A stretch of DNA of 64,000 nt from Ligula intestinalis (GCA_036362985.1 JAYGXS010000002.1:9111913-9175912); one strand, 5' to 3'; counted from the first letter of the stretch, positions 21,368 to 33,091 are shown. Notes: generated by a model from the letters alone, not told the origin. Made by a program: numbers and translations.

Positions 21368-22185
21368 CAATTTAATTGTTTGGGTAGATTTAATTTGGTT
21401 TACCTCTAATGTCCATAGTTGTGATGCTTTCAGTCGGCATATATGTGAGTTTGGCTGTACTGAATGTCACTTTGTACTCTATCTTTCGGGTTTGCTATAA
21501 AGCATCAGTAAAAGCACATTTCTATACTTTCGAAGACTATGGTAGCTAAGTGTCTGTACAAAGGCCAGTTTAAATTGCAATTGTGTCAATAGCAGATACC
21601 TTATGAAGTCATTAACCAGTAGCATATCCAGTGACCTTCAACTTAATTTTAACGTCTCAAAACTATGCTTTCTAATTGTGACCTCTCATATCGATGAGTT
21701 TTCATGTAAATTCATCAAGCATCCGTTTAACTCAAAGCAATCAGAATCAATGCGGATCAAATTCGCACAAAATATCTGCGTCCCTTCAAAAAAGCATCCC
21801 TGCTTGCTTGAATTTTTCTACGATAACAAAGACCAGTACCTGGCATGTTTTGTAGAAAAAAGGACTTATTTCGGACGCAGTTATAACTGCTTCCCATTAT
21901 TGTGAATACAGTACAGATGGGATTGGTGTGACAACGAGCTTCTTTTAAAACACAAAAAGTAAAATTGTAGGCATGTGTATCTTCCAATTTAAAAAAAGTT
22001 TTTATTCTGATGCAAGCTGTGTAGAAAGGCATTGTTTGTAATTTTTCGTTACACAGGGCACTGGAGGTGACAACTATCCAACAAAGCCGGAAAATATATG
22101 GCGCTGGGGAACATTTTTATTCTAGGAAAGGTTTTGGCTGCATACTTGATACTGCCCTGAATTACATCGTGTAGATAGAGAACTC
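21368..22185 (+). repeat. Array unit 4, partial
   Basis: Begins in mid-unit after the PLE-A insertion. It carries TTGTGATGCTTTCAGTCGGC, TAGCAGATACCTTATGAAGT, GATAACAAAGACCAGTACCT and GGACGCAGTTATAACTGC in the same order as units 1 and 3. No gene recognised. Confidence 0.65.
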
Positions 22186-22265
22186 CTGGCTTACTGGTTG
22201 AAGCGTTTGACTCTGGTTAAAAGGTCGCAAGTTTGAGGTTATAGGTTCGAGTGGGACATCATTTA
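22186..22265 (+). repeat. SINE1 tRNA-like head
   Basis: GGCTTACTGGTTGAAGCG, TTTGACTCTGGTTAAAAGGT and TATAGGTTCGAGTGGGAC preserve the A-box and B-box arrangement of the head at 15302. It marks the unit 4/5 boundary. Confidence 0.6.
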
Positions 22266-22614
22266 GAAAAGATAGCTCTTTTAGTCTTCCTTTATTGCGA
22301 TCCCTGTCTTTCAGAGTCAATTTTCTGAGGAATGGAAGTTTTGCTTGTCAAGCATCTTGTCAGGCCTCTATTCTATGTATTCTGAGATATTTCACGTGAA
22401 CAAAATTAAGCTTAAACTCGAATACAATGAACTTTGTTGATAAGGAGTCTCTCAAAATGACTATGTCTAACTGTTCGCTGGCTATGAAATCAAATAAAAG
22501 CCCCAGCTACTCTGAAAGTGGGTGTTAAAGAGTTTCCACCTTCATGGTTTATGTACGCTATGAAAATGAGGAAACGCTTTACCGGCCATAAAAATAGATT
22601 TCAGAGAGTATCTT
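22266..22614 (+). repeat. Array unit 5, left block
   Basis: Matches 15390-15640 (TTTATTGCGATCCCTGTC, GAGATATTTCACGTG, ACTGTTCGCTGGCTATGAAA, AGCCCCAGCTACTCTGAAA). No gene recognised. Confidence 0.6.
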
Positions 22615-22915
22615 ATGTCATGTTTTAGGAACGAAGGGACTAAAACCGACTTAAATAACTTGGCTTACACATATTGGGGACTGAGATTTAGTTTAGCCAA
22701 AGCAATTCGCCACTCAAAGAAGGCACAGGCGAAAGCATCTCCTCACGCCAACACCACGAAGCTAGACGGCCGAAAAATCATCACGTTCAATTGTAATGGA
22801 AGTTCATCAGGTCATGACCCGCGTGCCAGCCATCAAGCAATTAGCGCACAAGCAGGCAACTACCCAGTATAGGAGGTGAGCCGTTAATTGTCATAGGCAT
22901 GTGGCAGTCTCTTGC
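22615..22915 (+). mobile_element. PLE-A 3' fragment in array unit 5
   Basis: An 85-codon frame reads LNNLAYTYWGLRFSLAKAIR, then HSKKAQAKASPHANTTKLDG and SGHDPRASHQAISAQAGNYP, the PLE-A C-terminal tail. The downstream hairpin and terminus seen in other units are missing; sequence jumps near 22915 to a later part of the array block. Confidence 0.75.
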
Positions 22916-23538
22916 GGTTTAATCTCTGTACGAATGCCAGGTTAAATTGTCAATCACGAACATGGCAGATACCTTATGAAGTCCTTAATCAATGGAAAAG
23001 CGCGTGATCTTTTCGTACTATGCCTTCTAATTATGACCACTCATATCGTTGAGTGTTTATATGAATTCATCAAACAACCGTGTAGAGGAAATTGATCAGT
23101 TTTACTCCGAAAAAGACGTGCACAAACCATCTGCGTCCCCTCAAAAGGCAGCCCTCTTTGTTTAACTTTTTCTGTGATAATAAAGACCAATATGTGACAT
23201 GTTTTGTAGAAAAGAAGACTGATTTTCGACAACTTCCTTCCGGTATTGTAAATAAAATCATTATGGATGGGATTTGTTTGACCACTGTCCTTCTTTTCAA
23301 AACAAAAGTAAATATTGTAGTTTTGTGTTTCTTTCAATCGCAAAAATATTATACTACGATAAAAATGTGCAATTGGGCATCTTTTATTAGTCTTTCGTTA
23401 CCTGGGGCACTGAGGATGTCAACTGTCTAACAAAGTTGGGACATTTTGGACACTAAGGAATATTTCTATTTCAGAAGATGCTTTGGCAGTATGCTTGACA
23501 TTTCGTGACAATACCTTAAGTTATATCGTCTAGACAAC
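22916..23538 (+). repeat. Array unit 5, right block
   Basis: Carries GGCAGATACCTTATGAAGTC, CATATCGTTGAGTGTTTATA, GATAATAAAGACCAATATGT and GAGGATGTCAACTGTC, matching the right half of unit 3. A 112-codon frame at 23092-23430 overlaps it. Corresponding positions in other units are not open, so I treat it as chance. Confidence 0.6.
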
Positions 23539-23860
23539 AAGCTGTGGGCGTTTCTGTGGTTAAAGCGTTTGCCTCTGATCAAAAGGTCGTAATATCAAAT
23601 CTCGAGTGGGGCACCACTTGGGTCTGGGTATGATTGGCTGACGACGGCTAATGAACCAGAAATGGCCATTTTAGTCCTTTTTGTCGTTGCCGGCAGCCAA
23701 AGTAGCCCCGTAGCTCAATAGTAAAGCGATGGGTGTGCAGAAACATTCCCTGCTGTGTGGGTTCGGCGTATACCGAGGCCGCTTATTTTTCACAATTTAG
23801 CCAACTATATTTGTTTTGCGTGCATAAATTTTGCAGTCCAGTTTTACGCTTTTGCACTTA
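23539..23860 (+). repeat. SINE1 joined to second tRNA-like SINE
   Basis: SINE1 (23539-23688) has a worn tRNA head (TAAAGCGTTTGCCTCTGATC, CTCGAGTGGGGCACCACTTG), then the body GGCTGACGACGGCTAATGAA and AGAAATGGCCATTTTAGTCC. At GTCGTTGCCGGCAG it runs into a second head at about 23704-23782 (GCCCCGTAGCTCAATAGTAA, TGTGGGTTCGGCGTATACCG, AGGCCGC) and a TTTTCACAATTTAGCCAACT tail. The identical join is at 16990-17165, so it is part of the array unit or a fixed composite SINE. Confidence 0.7.
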
Positions 23861-25100
23861 TATTGGCGTTAAGCTAAGTAAAGGCATATCTTTTCCTTTA
23901 ACTATAACAGAAAACGCAGAACAGAACTCCTCACAATCAGTAGGAGGCACTTTTGCGAACAAAACTTTCTTAGTTTGCTAACCTTATTTTTGTCTCATTT
24001 TCTAGAAAGGCGACTCACATATCACTGTGAAGAAGCACAATAACTGTCTAATTTAAGTAATCACACTCAAGTGACCCATCGTAAAAATTATAAGAGTGCC
24101 TTTAACACTCGTGCGTGTTGATAGTTGGGCCACCTTAAAGTTCGTTCGTTTATTGCTCTTTTGTCTGTAACCAGCAGCTTTTTGCGCACCGAAAATGGAC
24201 GTCACATTTTCATGCGAGCAATAGTGCGCATTCAGTTAATGTGAAGGCTAGCACATAGATTTATCGACCATTGTTTGTGCGAACAGGCAAGTTAATTTCA
24301 TTTCATGGCTAGATTGAGTTTATTTTGCCTTTGATGTCCATGATCATGATGTTTATAATCAGCATAAGCGTAGGTGTGCATGGACCGACCATCGCTTTGT
24401 AATCTATCTTTTGGGATTCATGATAAACATCAGCAAAAATACACCATCTCACTACCTAAGCCTGCTACTTTTCTGTCTCTGTACGAAGGTCAGTTCACAT
24501 TGCCAATCACATAAACAGCAGATACCAGTTGTCAAGAGTGGCAAGAACTCTCGGTCCTTGTGAAGCTAATAAATAATGGAGAATCTTGTTATGCTCAATT
24601 TAATTTTAACTTCTTCGAACTCTGCTTCCAAATAAAGACTGTTCACATCGATGAGTGTTTATGCAACTTTATCAAGCAACCTTGTAAATAAAAGCTATCA
24701 TTATTACCATAAAAAGGCGTGCACAAACTATCTGCGTCCCTTCAAAAAGCAGCCCTGTTTGTTGGACTTCGTTCTGCCATAATAAAGTCAAGTACGTTAT
24801 ATGTTTTTTTAGAAAACTGGACTGATTTTGGACGCAGTTATAACTTGTTTGCGGTATTGTAAATAAATTCATACAGTAAAGATGCAGTTGGAGTGACACG
24901 AATCTTGGTTGAACAAAAGAGGGCATTTGTATTTTTCACTGCAAAACGTTGTTTTATCAATACGAACTGTGCAATTAGGCAGCCCTTATTACTTTTTCCT
25001 TTCACAGAGCACCGAGGATGACAGCCGTTCAACAATTCCGGAAAATTGATGACGTTGAGGAACGTTTTTTTTTAACGAAATCCCTTGACAGTATGCTTCA
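23861..25100 (+). repeat. Array unit 6 block
   Basis: Matches 17190-17500 and 18880-19830: TTTAACTATAACAGAAAACG, CAAGTGACCCATCGTAAAAA, CTGTAACCAGCAGC, GACCATCGCTTTGTAATCTA, AACAGCAGATACC and TGATTTTGGACGCAGTTATA. It is the most diverged unit and the last to the right. No gene recognised. Confidence 0.6.
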
Positions 25101-25124
25101 CAGTTATCTACCTTGTTGGTCATT

Positions 25125-25212
25125 AAATGCATAATGAAATCGAAAAAATCCAAAGTTTCAGCACAAATACAATTTGCACCAGAAAGCATCTCCTTTTTGT
25201 TTCTTCTTGGCC
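25125..25212 (+). mobile_element. Possible PLE-A 3' terminus
   Basis: AATCCAAAGTTTCAGCAC, AAATACAATTTGCACCAG and AAGCATCTCCTTTTTGTTTC follow the order of the PLE-A end (AATCCGAAACGTCAGGC, AAATAAAACTCTTGTTCCAG, GCATCTTCTTCTTC) with many changes. It sits just past array unit 6. Chance similarity cannot be excluded. Confidence 0.4.
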
Positions 25213-26195
25213 ATAATGCATCATAGCATATTCTTAACATTAAGTTGCCTTAATAGAGTTCAATTTACACAAATTGGAGCAGACAGTCACATGACGCACT
25301 GATTTCTTCCGAAATTATATATGAACTTTTAAAATGTACTTGGTGTAAATGGATGCACACAAAAGGGAAATTTACACGTGTTCGAGGCAAACTGTGTAAT
25401 AAGTTGGATTGCCTGCTCCTGTTTGACCATTTGACTTTTATTATCGTAAAAACCTTTTGGCAGTATTTTCAAACAAGAGCCATTTAGACTGTGCGCTTGT
25501 ACTAGAATTTGACTTCTTCTTTCTTCGGGCTTAACACACGTTAGAGGTTAATATTCAGAACTTAAAAGATTTTTTTCAGGTTTGAGACACATTTCTGACA
25601 TAATGTCAGCTATTTTCTCTTGTCCTGTCCAGCTTAGGCGTTGTTCTACATGGTGAAGTTGCTGTCGGCCTTTTTGGAATTCACCATTATGTCCACCTGA
25701 CAAGCAGCCAAAACCAAACCACTTGGTCATAACTTGTCATGGTCTGTGCTACCTTTTTCCTAGTACTTTTTGTGCTAAGAGTTCAGATTTTATTTGTCAA
25801 CAAGTGGACATTGTCAGCAGCAAAGGCGTGTGTAATCGAAATTCATGCAACTGTAATTAGATTGAACAAGGCAAGCATCACTATATTGGCAGAATTAAAG
25901 GACGTCATAAAATTTCCTGACTTCTCATTCGGCTGCCGACGGTTGTTGCCTCTTAATAAGAAGCTTTACTGTCCAAATAAGCGTCAGCCTCAAAGGAAAA
26001 AACTCGATAGGTAAAGGGAGTAAAAACAATTAATCATTTTCATGAAAGCTTGTATAACGGGGTTTAAGGGAGGGACTTGAAGACGGGGTAGGAGACAAGG
26101 TAGCAGTCAGTCCTTAGGGTGATGAGAAGGCCTAAGCGCGAATGAGTTTATCGATCGTTACTACGGAAATGCTTAAAGAGTTCTGGCTTTCTTCT
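25213..26195. other. No feature identified
   Basis: A frame of 91 codons at 25739-26014 (plus) begins with a hydrophobic run resembling a signal or membrane segment (FFLVLFVLRVQILFV). It has no similarity I recognise and no promoter or splice context I can defend. The rest is AT-rich. Confidence 0.4.
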
Positions 26196-26199
26196 TTGT

Positions 26200-26460
26200 A
26201 TTGCAGCGGCCGCCGCAAAGCGTAGGAGATGCCCTGTCGTTGCCCCAAGTACGACCTAAGATGCAGTCGGTTGGTCGACTTTAAGGCCAGTGTTCACCAA
26301 GTGCTTCGTGGTTGAACTCTTAGGTACTTCATGTTCCGCCCTGAGAAACCATTTTGGCATGTGTTCAGCTGACCGCGTTGCCAACTGCTTTCGCGTGTGC
26401 CCAATGTATTTGCATCCGCACCTACATGTAAACTACATGTGAATTCGTTAATTTTGCTAA
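26200..26460 (-). pseudogene. PLE-C-like GIY-YIG endonuclease, minus strand
   Basis: On the minus strand a frame reads CRCGCKYIGHTRKQLATRSA, EHMPKWFLRAEHEVPKSSTT, KHLVNTGLKVDQPTAS and, after a stop, GHLLRFAAAAAIQ. This corresponds to the PLE-C nuclease: cysteine pair, KYIG.T core, EH dyad and the distal hydrophobic helix. Upstream reverse transcriptase and downstream tail are absent. Some arginines expected in RTSRRL are replaced. The nearest relative in the window is 28340-28860. Confidence 0.7.
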
Positions 26461-26464
26461 TGTA

Positions 26465-27180
26465 GTGATTTCTGCCTTGTTCAAATATCGTCCGGGAAAG
26501 CAATGCTTCAATAATTAGATTAGTTTTTTATTCATGCAGACCAAATATTTTTGAAGTAATATGCATTCCCAAATGTTTTGTTGGAAGGTAATAATATCTT
26601 TGACACAGAGAGTTGCACTCGTAAATATTTAAGCAGATCCCATAAGCTCGTTGCCAAACAAAGTGAAAAGTCATGTTTTGGGTTGTTGTATTTGTCGGCG
26701 TTTGATGGAGACATACAAGCGGACAGACGTCCATGTGAAGCGGAAGATAAGCGATAGGATAATCCGTTTTTGGGGTGAGAAGATGGATGTAAAAAGTCAG
26801 GCACGGTTAAGTGACTTGCACCCACAACAGACGCTTACTAACATTTGGCTGCTTGTAAGTGCACTGATGCCACATCCCCCACACTCGAACTTCTAATTGA
26901 CTTTCAACGCCTTCCACTCACGCTCAAAACTATCCGTGAAATATTTACCCTCCTCTGCCACGAACGTCTCGCTGCCTGTTTCCCCGCTCCAGTGCAACAA
27001 TCCAACTCCGCAATTTAAATTTGTCTTACGATGGGCCAGTTTTCACTGCTTCAAATTCTTGAGTTCCGCTTGATTTTCTGAATATCTTCGTTTCATTATA
27101 CCATCTCAGAATGAAACCTAGTTCACTTATCCAACATATTGCTGGGCTTCAAAAGCCTTTCCCTACCAGACTTTGGGAGA
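26465..27180. other. No feature identified
   Basis: Overlapping frames of 70-97 codons lie on both strands at 26530-26900. None resembles a known family and none is favoured by context. Confidence 0.4.
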
Positions 27181-27320
27181 AATTCACAAAGAGTAGGCGA
27201 TGACTAACGAGCAGCTCTAAGTCTTTCACCACTGGCCCCGTCTTGGCATCCTCCTGAAGCCTCTACTATTTATTTTAAAGTACAGCTTTCACGTACACTA
27301 ATTCCACTGCACATAGTTAT
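27180..27320 (+). pseudogene. Possible LINE reverse transcriptase trace
   Basis: One frame gives PRLGILLKPLLFILK, which recalls the PQGSILGPLLFILY motif of non-LTR reverse transcriptases. Nothing else of the domain is readable around it, so this may be coincidence. Confidence 0.25.
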
Positions 27321-28139
27321 ACTCCCAGCGATTTATCGAGTTTCCTTCAAGTAGTTCGGAGCTTAGTTGTTTTATACCAAAATTCTGGCACTTATTATCT
27401 GCCTCAAACCGACTGTTACCTAGCCTTTTTTATGTTCCTTTCCCTTAGTCAATCAGAACGCGTACTGAAAGCCCTTTCTTTTTTTACCTCAAACTGTAAA
27501 AATTTTACTTTTTCAAAAACTTTGTAATTTGTTGTTGGCGTCGGATTTTTTATTTCCTGTCAATTTCACTGAAGGCTTAGGTGAAGAGAATCACCAAACA
27601 AACTGCAAACTGCTGGCTTGCTTGACTCTTGAGCTGCGTACTAAACCTGCATAATCCACCTGCTAAACTGTTCATTCGGCGTACATTTAATTATCGAGGA
27701 GGTAATTTTAAATTCGTTCAGGTTCTTTCGTGCTAATGAAAATTACGCGTATCGCGTTACAAGTGTGACTAGAAATGCATTTAGAGGGTTCTTTTCCAAC
27801 TTTTATGTGTTGAGTCTGCATGCAAAATGTAGCTATTCATTTGGATAAGTTCTATTACTTTATAGCCCGTTGCTTCTAAACTGTGCTAGGACAAACACAA
27901 GCTGCACACAATCTTGCGCTCAAAATTTATAATATTCGGCATTACTTTTTGCACCAAACTTACAGATGCTCGTAAGCTAATAGCATTATTATCATATAAA
28001 GTACTCCACTGAAACTAACGGACAAAGGCGCTTACTGCGCATGTCCCAGGCGAGGATTAGTTAAAAGGAATAAAGCATTATATGTCCTGCTATCATATGT
28101 TTAGTGCTGCTACTTTTATTTTTCCATAAACTTTTTAAC
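27321..28139. other. No feature identified
   Basis: AT-rich sequence with short frames only; no repeat family matched elsewhere in the window. Confidence 0.5.
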
Positions 28140-28235
28140 AAACGATTACCTATTTCAAGCAAGCAGAAGCAGTAAAATTTATTCGCGCAAATACATTTCC
28201 GGAGAACTTTTCAACTGCTTCCTCTCTTTGTATGA
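28140..28235 (-). repeat. Inverted arm left of PLE-C-like fragment
   Basis: The reverse complement (CATCTTATTCATACAAAGAG, AGGAAGCAGTTGAAAAG, then TACTGCTTCTGCTTGCTT) matches 29020-29110 on the plus strand (TATCTTATACATGCAAAGAG, AGGAAGCAGTTGACAAT, TTCTGCTGTTTTCAATTGCT). The two arms enclose the PLE fragment at 28340-28860. Confidence 0.7.
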
Positions 28236-28339
28236 ATAAGATGACACTTGGAGGACACACCGTTTTGAATTTTCATAGAGATTGCCTACATAAAAGAGGT
28301 CCAACTAAAAGGTGGCTATCCCTTACGTTTCATTCAAAA

Positions 28340-28860
28340 ATACAACAACCCTTTACGGCCAAAATCTGCGGAACATTCGGTTCCAAAAGCAAGTTTTTGT
28401 AACCTTTCCCTCTTATGGTGATTATGTATCAGATACTGTTGAAAGACGGCTACGTAGCACCATAGAGAAAACGTGCATTGCAGCTAAACTGCTGTTTTTC
28501 ACGTTCATTAGAAGCCTCTCAGTTAACCTGACAAAGGATGTCTTGCCTATGCACGCCACCCCGAGCTGCTTCTATGAATTTGCGTGCACTTGCGAATGCA
28601 AGTACATTGATCGTAAACAAAAGAAATTGTTGACCAGAGCCGTTGAAAATTTGCCTAAATGACTTTTTTAGCTAGAAAGCAAAGTCCCACGGTCCTCTTT
28701 TACAAAGCACCTGCAAGACAGTGGTCACTCTGTTGAACGCAACACATATTGCTGAGTTAATATTCCAGCACAAACAAATCGGACCTTGCGCTACATGGAA
28801 GTAGCCTATCTATGACGGGAGAAACCCGACCTATGGGGTTAACCTCCAACTATCCTGGTA
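28340..28860 (+). pseudogene. PLE-C-like linker and GIY-YIG endonuclease
   Basis: A frame at 28312-28662 reads QKQVFVTFPSYGDYVSDTVE, RRLRSTIEKTCIAAKLLFFT and LPMHATPSCFYEFACTCECK, then YIDRKQKKLLTRAVENLPK. This is the PLE linker followed by the start of the nuclease (C.C...YI, R, then E..LPK for EH..P.W). Downstream codons, after a stop, give SSFTKHLQDSGHSVERNTYC and, after another, TNRTLRYMEVAYL, the distal domain. YIG has become YID and EH has become EN, so catalysis is unlikely. The reverse transcriptase is absent. Inverted arms flank the fragment. Confidence 0.8.
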
Positions 28861-29017
28861 ACTGCATGCTCACAATTAATCAACCTTTAATTTTTTTCAT
28901 TCCCGTCCCCACGTCTCCTTCTGAAGCTTAAAGATGACATTATGATTGACCATTCGTCGCGTTAAACATGACCTTGCTATTATTGATTCTGTGAACATGT
29001 AAAACTTGGTGTTCTCC

Positions 29018-29115
29018 AATTATTATCTTATACATGCAAAGAGAGGAAGCAGTTGACAATCTCCCCAAAATTTATTTGCACAATTACATTCTGCTGTTTT
29101 CAATTGCTTTACATT
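29018..29115 (+). repeat. Inverted arm right of PLE-C-like fragment
   Basis: Partner of 28140-28235. Its position just after the coding remnant suggests it is the element's own 3' end and that the left arm is an opposite copy of the same end. Confidence 0.7.
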
Positions 29116-31924
29116 TGTATCTGAGAAAAAATTCTTTAAACGAGTACCACTCAGCTTCCGCCTCATTTATTTTATCCTGTTTCACACACGTTAAAAATAG
29201 ATTTTCTGCACTCTTTACGACCGATTTAAAAATACGGTAGGTGCAAGAAATAGGTTAACTTTCGACAAAAAGGGTAAAAGTGTTATGTTTTTCATTTAAA
29301 AATCTGGAAAAATAATTTTTTCTGCGCAAATAGTTTTTTTTTGCCCATGCTTTCTAATGGCGTGCGCTTTTCGGCCTAGCGTTTATATTCTTTGTCTATG
29401 TCTCCTAAAATTTAGACGTCAATTGTGGTGCTAGAACCAAATTTGCATCCACAGTGTAGATCATCCCCAATTTTTGTTCCAAATGAATTATAAGAGACTC
29501 AGTGAATAAAGTGCTGTCATTCATATAATCTTGTATATGCCGTCATGTTTTAACTTATTATTATGTTGAGATTATACAGATTACATAGGTGCGCATTTTT
29601 TATCTATCAAGTGAGCGACTCCTAAAAGGTAACCGTTTATAAGAAAAAGACGCGATCTCTGGACCGGCAATTGTCTTTTTCTGAGCTTTTGGTTCCACGC
29701 GAAAGGCCATAATTACAGAAAATGAGACAGCAGCAAAGCTTGGCTAAGCGCGAATAATTTACTTAAACTCATCATGCAGGTTATTTTGGCTGGAAAGCGA
29801 GCCACAAATTTGTTGGTTTTACAGAGCGCTCTTCAATAACCCTAGCTCTATTTTTTTCGCAAAAACAGGTTCACCTGAGCCGTGACACTTGGACACATGT
29901 TGCGAGACTTTCATATAATCTACCCATAAAATCTTGTTTACCAAAATCTTAGAGTGCCTGCAGATTGATCATCAACTTTAAAATCCGTTTCACTAGGGTA
30001 TGTCAAAAAAAACTCGCAATACACTTTGTCATAAAAAGTGAACCATTTCTCCTATGCCTGCGTGTTTGTAATGCAACGGCATACTTTGAAGAACTATGCT
30101 TTACATTTTTCGCAGTTCTAAAATATAATGTTTACGATCCTTCAAATATTTGCATTTTCTTCGAAGTAAAAGGGTGCGTAAGTAAATTAATTAATTTCTA
30201 CGCTGCGCTGAAAACATATGCCACTCACATGTTTTAAGAAACCCTCGATAAGTCACACGACTAATTCTTTTAAGCAAAAAGGAAAGCCACAACATACCAA
30301 CGACTCTTCTACTGAAGTCATCGTCTGGACTTTGCCTTTCCTAGAATGAGACCACCTGGCTTTTGCGTTTCTTAAGGAAGTTCCTCCGCACAAATGCAAA
30401 AACCGCAGTAGGTATAGCTTTAAACTCATAGGTGCTTGTTTGTGGGAAAATGGTTGGGGAACTGAAAATATATTTTTTGAAAGGTAAATTTATTCCCACG
30501 ACATTAAGAGTTGCCCCCAAAAATACATATAATTCGGACTGACAGCGACAACTGCCAGATATCTACTATTTTGTTTTAAGGCATGATTTGAACATATTTT
30601 TAGGCCACTATTGTGGTTTAACAAAGCGTGTTTCATGAGATTCATCCATCGCAGAGGCAAAGTTCTGAAGCGTTTCTCTGAGAGCATACCGTAGACAATT
30701 CAGTCAAATTGAGCGTTCGTTAAATATTAGCGTGGCAGTAAGCCAGCATCAAGTTGCTGGAATACTTTTAGAAGCAAATCGTGTTTAGCCTTAATAATGT
30801 GAATGCGCTAGCGCAGAAAACTTCTACAATTCCTTGCCAGAATAGTATTGCTTTAGTTAACATCGTTGAATTGTGCAATTTCCCAAGCTATTTTTTATTC
30901 AAAATACGACTTTTGACCAAGCTACTGCAGTTGAAAAAAAAATATCCATAATTTTCTTAACGGTTTCTGGTACGAAGCTCAGACATTCAGATATAGCTAT
31001 AGCATTTACTTTGCCCAGTCGTTGTTCGTTCTTTCCAGGGTTTGTATCCTAATGAGTTTGCCACGTTTTGCTCACTTGTTGCAAAGAAATTATTCAACTC
31101 AATCAAAACACTTATTTTAACAAAACTTCCATTCGGCCGCATATGCACGGTTTAATCCTATTTTTGGTACATTTTGTTGCTGTTTATGTATTTTTGGAAA
31201 GCAAGCATATAAAGCAGTAGGGGGTGACCGGAAGCTTATAAATATGCATTTGTCATTAAGAGTTGTTAAGAAAATTTATGACTGCTTTGAATTACTTCAC
31301 TTGATTAAAAAAAACAGCTGGAAGAACTTAAGAAGAAAATTGAGCGTAACCCTTCCTTTGGAAGGATTTGATATCTTATAGACTTGATGGGATTTGATTC
31401 AGTTGGGGAACTTTTTCTCCTAGCTGTGTTGCCAAACGGTCCTTGGCATCTATCGTTTTTAGAAGCTATTTTCTGTAGTTTATATTGGGTGATCGAAGCA
31501 CTAGGTGAGTGCTAGCGCATTTAGGCGAAAGGCACTTTAGCTGAAAATCTTGTGAATATCTTTTAAAAAGCGAGCTTTCTAGTAAATTTTCCATTAAGCT
31601 TGACCTAATCAGTTCTAACTAAGACGTTTTTGATGATTTAATTAATGCTTTATCATACTGCTATACCACAGATACTAACTAAAATCTCAGATACGGGTTT
31701 TGCTGAAGTTCTGCTGCTTAATACCACAACTCCGAGGGATTCATCTCATCCGTGGACCCCCAGAATGTTTTGTCTGCTTACGGAAATAGTTCCGTATTTT
31801 ATAAAACAGGCAAAAGGTAGTAAATTAGTGGTGGGAAATCCTCTTTCATCCATGTATTTTTATCATGTCTACTACGTAGGTATGCATTCGAGGTACAAAA
31901 ATTATCGTTCAAAGTTTACAGCCT
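29116..31924. other. AT-rich stretch, nothing identified
   Basis: No repeat family or known protein. Frames at 29965-30237 and 31645-31938 (90 and 97 codons) have no recognisable motif; the second overlaps a direct repeat. Confidence 0.5.
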
Positions 31925-32290
31925 TTTGCAGTTTTTAGTGACTTTTTGAACAATTTTTCACTTTTGTTCGCCACTTTCATTATCTTTTTTGTAAAGCAAT
32001 TATATTTTATTGAGAGAAGTGTATTGACCAGTCATTTTAGAAAATTCTGATAAAAGGACGGTTGCTTTTCAGCCGGACTTTCTCATCTTCTTTCTAAGTC
32101 GTCCATCTGTGCATCCTGAGGGTTGGCCGTCAGATGAATAAATGGTCGCCTCACCAATTGACCTCCTTCCAAACAACAAGACGTCTTGCCATATTCTGTT
32201 CTGTTAAGTACAATGGGACAAAGTGAAAGGCAAGTATCAGAAAATAAACCACTTATTATTCAATTTGCCCTCCGTAAATTTCAATAAAAG
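31925..32290. repeat. Direct repeat R4, copy 1
   Basis: Shares order with 32485-32840: TTTTCAGC.GGACTTTCTCAT, GAGG..TGGC.GT.AG.TGA, TTGACCTCC, CAACAAGACGT, GGGACAA.G.GAAAGGC and ACCACTTATT. Same orientation, offset about 560 bases, clearly diverged. No coding potential is seen. Confidence 0.7.
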
Positions 32291-32484
32291 AAATAACACA
32301 AAGTTGGTTGAGAACAAACAGTGAAGTAATGAAATAATATTGATAGACAAAAGGGAGGTCAATAACTGATAGCTCGATTCCCGGTGGGAGGACCCTTATT
32401 TAACATTGATTGTAAATGTGTATCAAACCTCATCATACAGTCGAGACATAAAAACTCTCCATCCACCTTTACTGATGCTTGCAG

Positions 32485-32840
32485 TCTTTGGTGACTTTTC
32501 GAAATGTTTGCTTTTCTACCGCTTTCGTTCTATAATATTTTGAAAACGAACTGTGATTTTGTTAATTATTAAGAGAATGATATTGAGCAGTAATTTTTAG
32601 GAGATTCTGATATTAATTATGTCACTTTTCAGCTGGACTTTCTCATCTTCATTGTAAATCGTCTATCTGCATAACCCGAGGACTGGCTGTTAGCTGAGTG
32701 AATGTTTGTCTGACCTGTTGACCTCCCTGCAACTAACAAGACGTTATCCCATAGTCTGTTCTCTGAAGAGAAAGGGACAACGGGAAAGGCTGATATCAGA
32801 CAACTAACCACTTATTTTCCATATTCAGTCTCCTTAAACT
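32485..32840. repeat. Direct repeat R4, copy 2
   Basis: Partner of 31925-32290. The spacer (32291-32484) is unique within the window, so this is either a local duplication or two members of an unidentified family. Confidence 0.7.
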
Positions 32841-33091
32841 TGGTAAAGCATAAATTGTTATATAAGAAAGGATAAAAATTTGGTCGGGTGAGGAAACAGA
32901 TGTCTGTCCCATCTGCATTTTTTCCTTGTCCACAGATATTCTGGCAATTAATTGACGCAAAGATTTTTTGACACACCTAATTAAGTACCCGTGCTCACTG
33001 CAAACAGGAAAGATGGGTACATCCATGCTCGCTGACCCCTCGTTCTTCTCACATTCCCCAGTAGCCGGATATATTTTCTGGCAAAAATAGC

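Larger units (their letters stand above)
12490..25100 (+). repeat. Degenerate tandem array of composite repeat units
   Basis: Landmarks recur in the same order and strand. They are a TATAGCC.TTTTTAG box (12672, 15390, 17745, 22275), a PLE-A 3' fragment (12909, 15650, 17975, 22615), a GGCTGACGCATAAAAGGA box (14050, 16255, 18607), CTGTAACCAGCGGCTTT (14360, 16600, 18900, 24170), and ACCAAACATCGCTTTGTACT (14570, 16760, 19115, 24395). Also recurring are AGCAGATACC.TATGAAGTC (14700, 16890, 19247, 21592, 22965), GATAACAAAGACCAGT (14937, 19541, 21825, 23177) and tRNA-like SINE heads (15302, 22190, 23540). I count five to six units, each about 0.8-2.8 kb, some truncated. Units are too diverged for a young satellite. 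The non-PLE block encodes nothing I recognise. Confidence 0.75.

Noticed and set aside
23092..23430. 112-codon frame as a gene of the array
   Set aside because: Equivalent positions in the other array units contain stops, so there is no sign of coding constraint.
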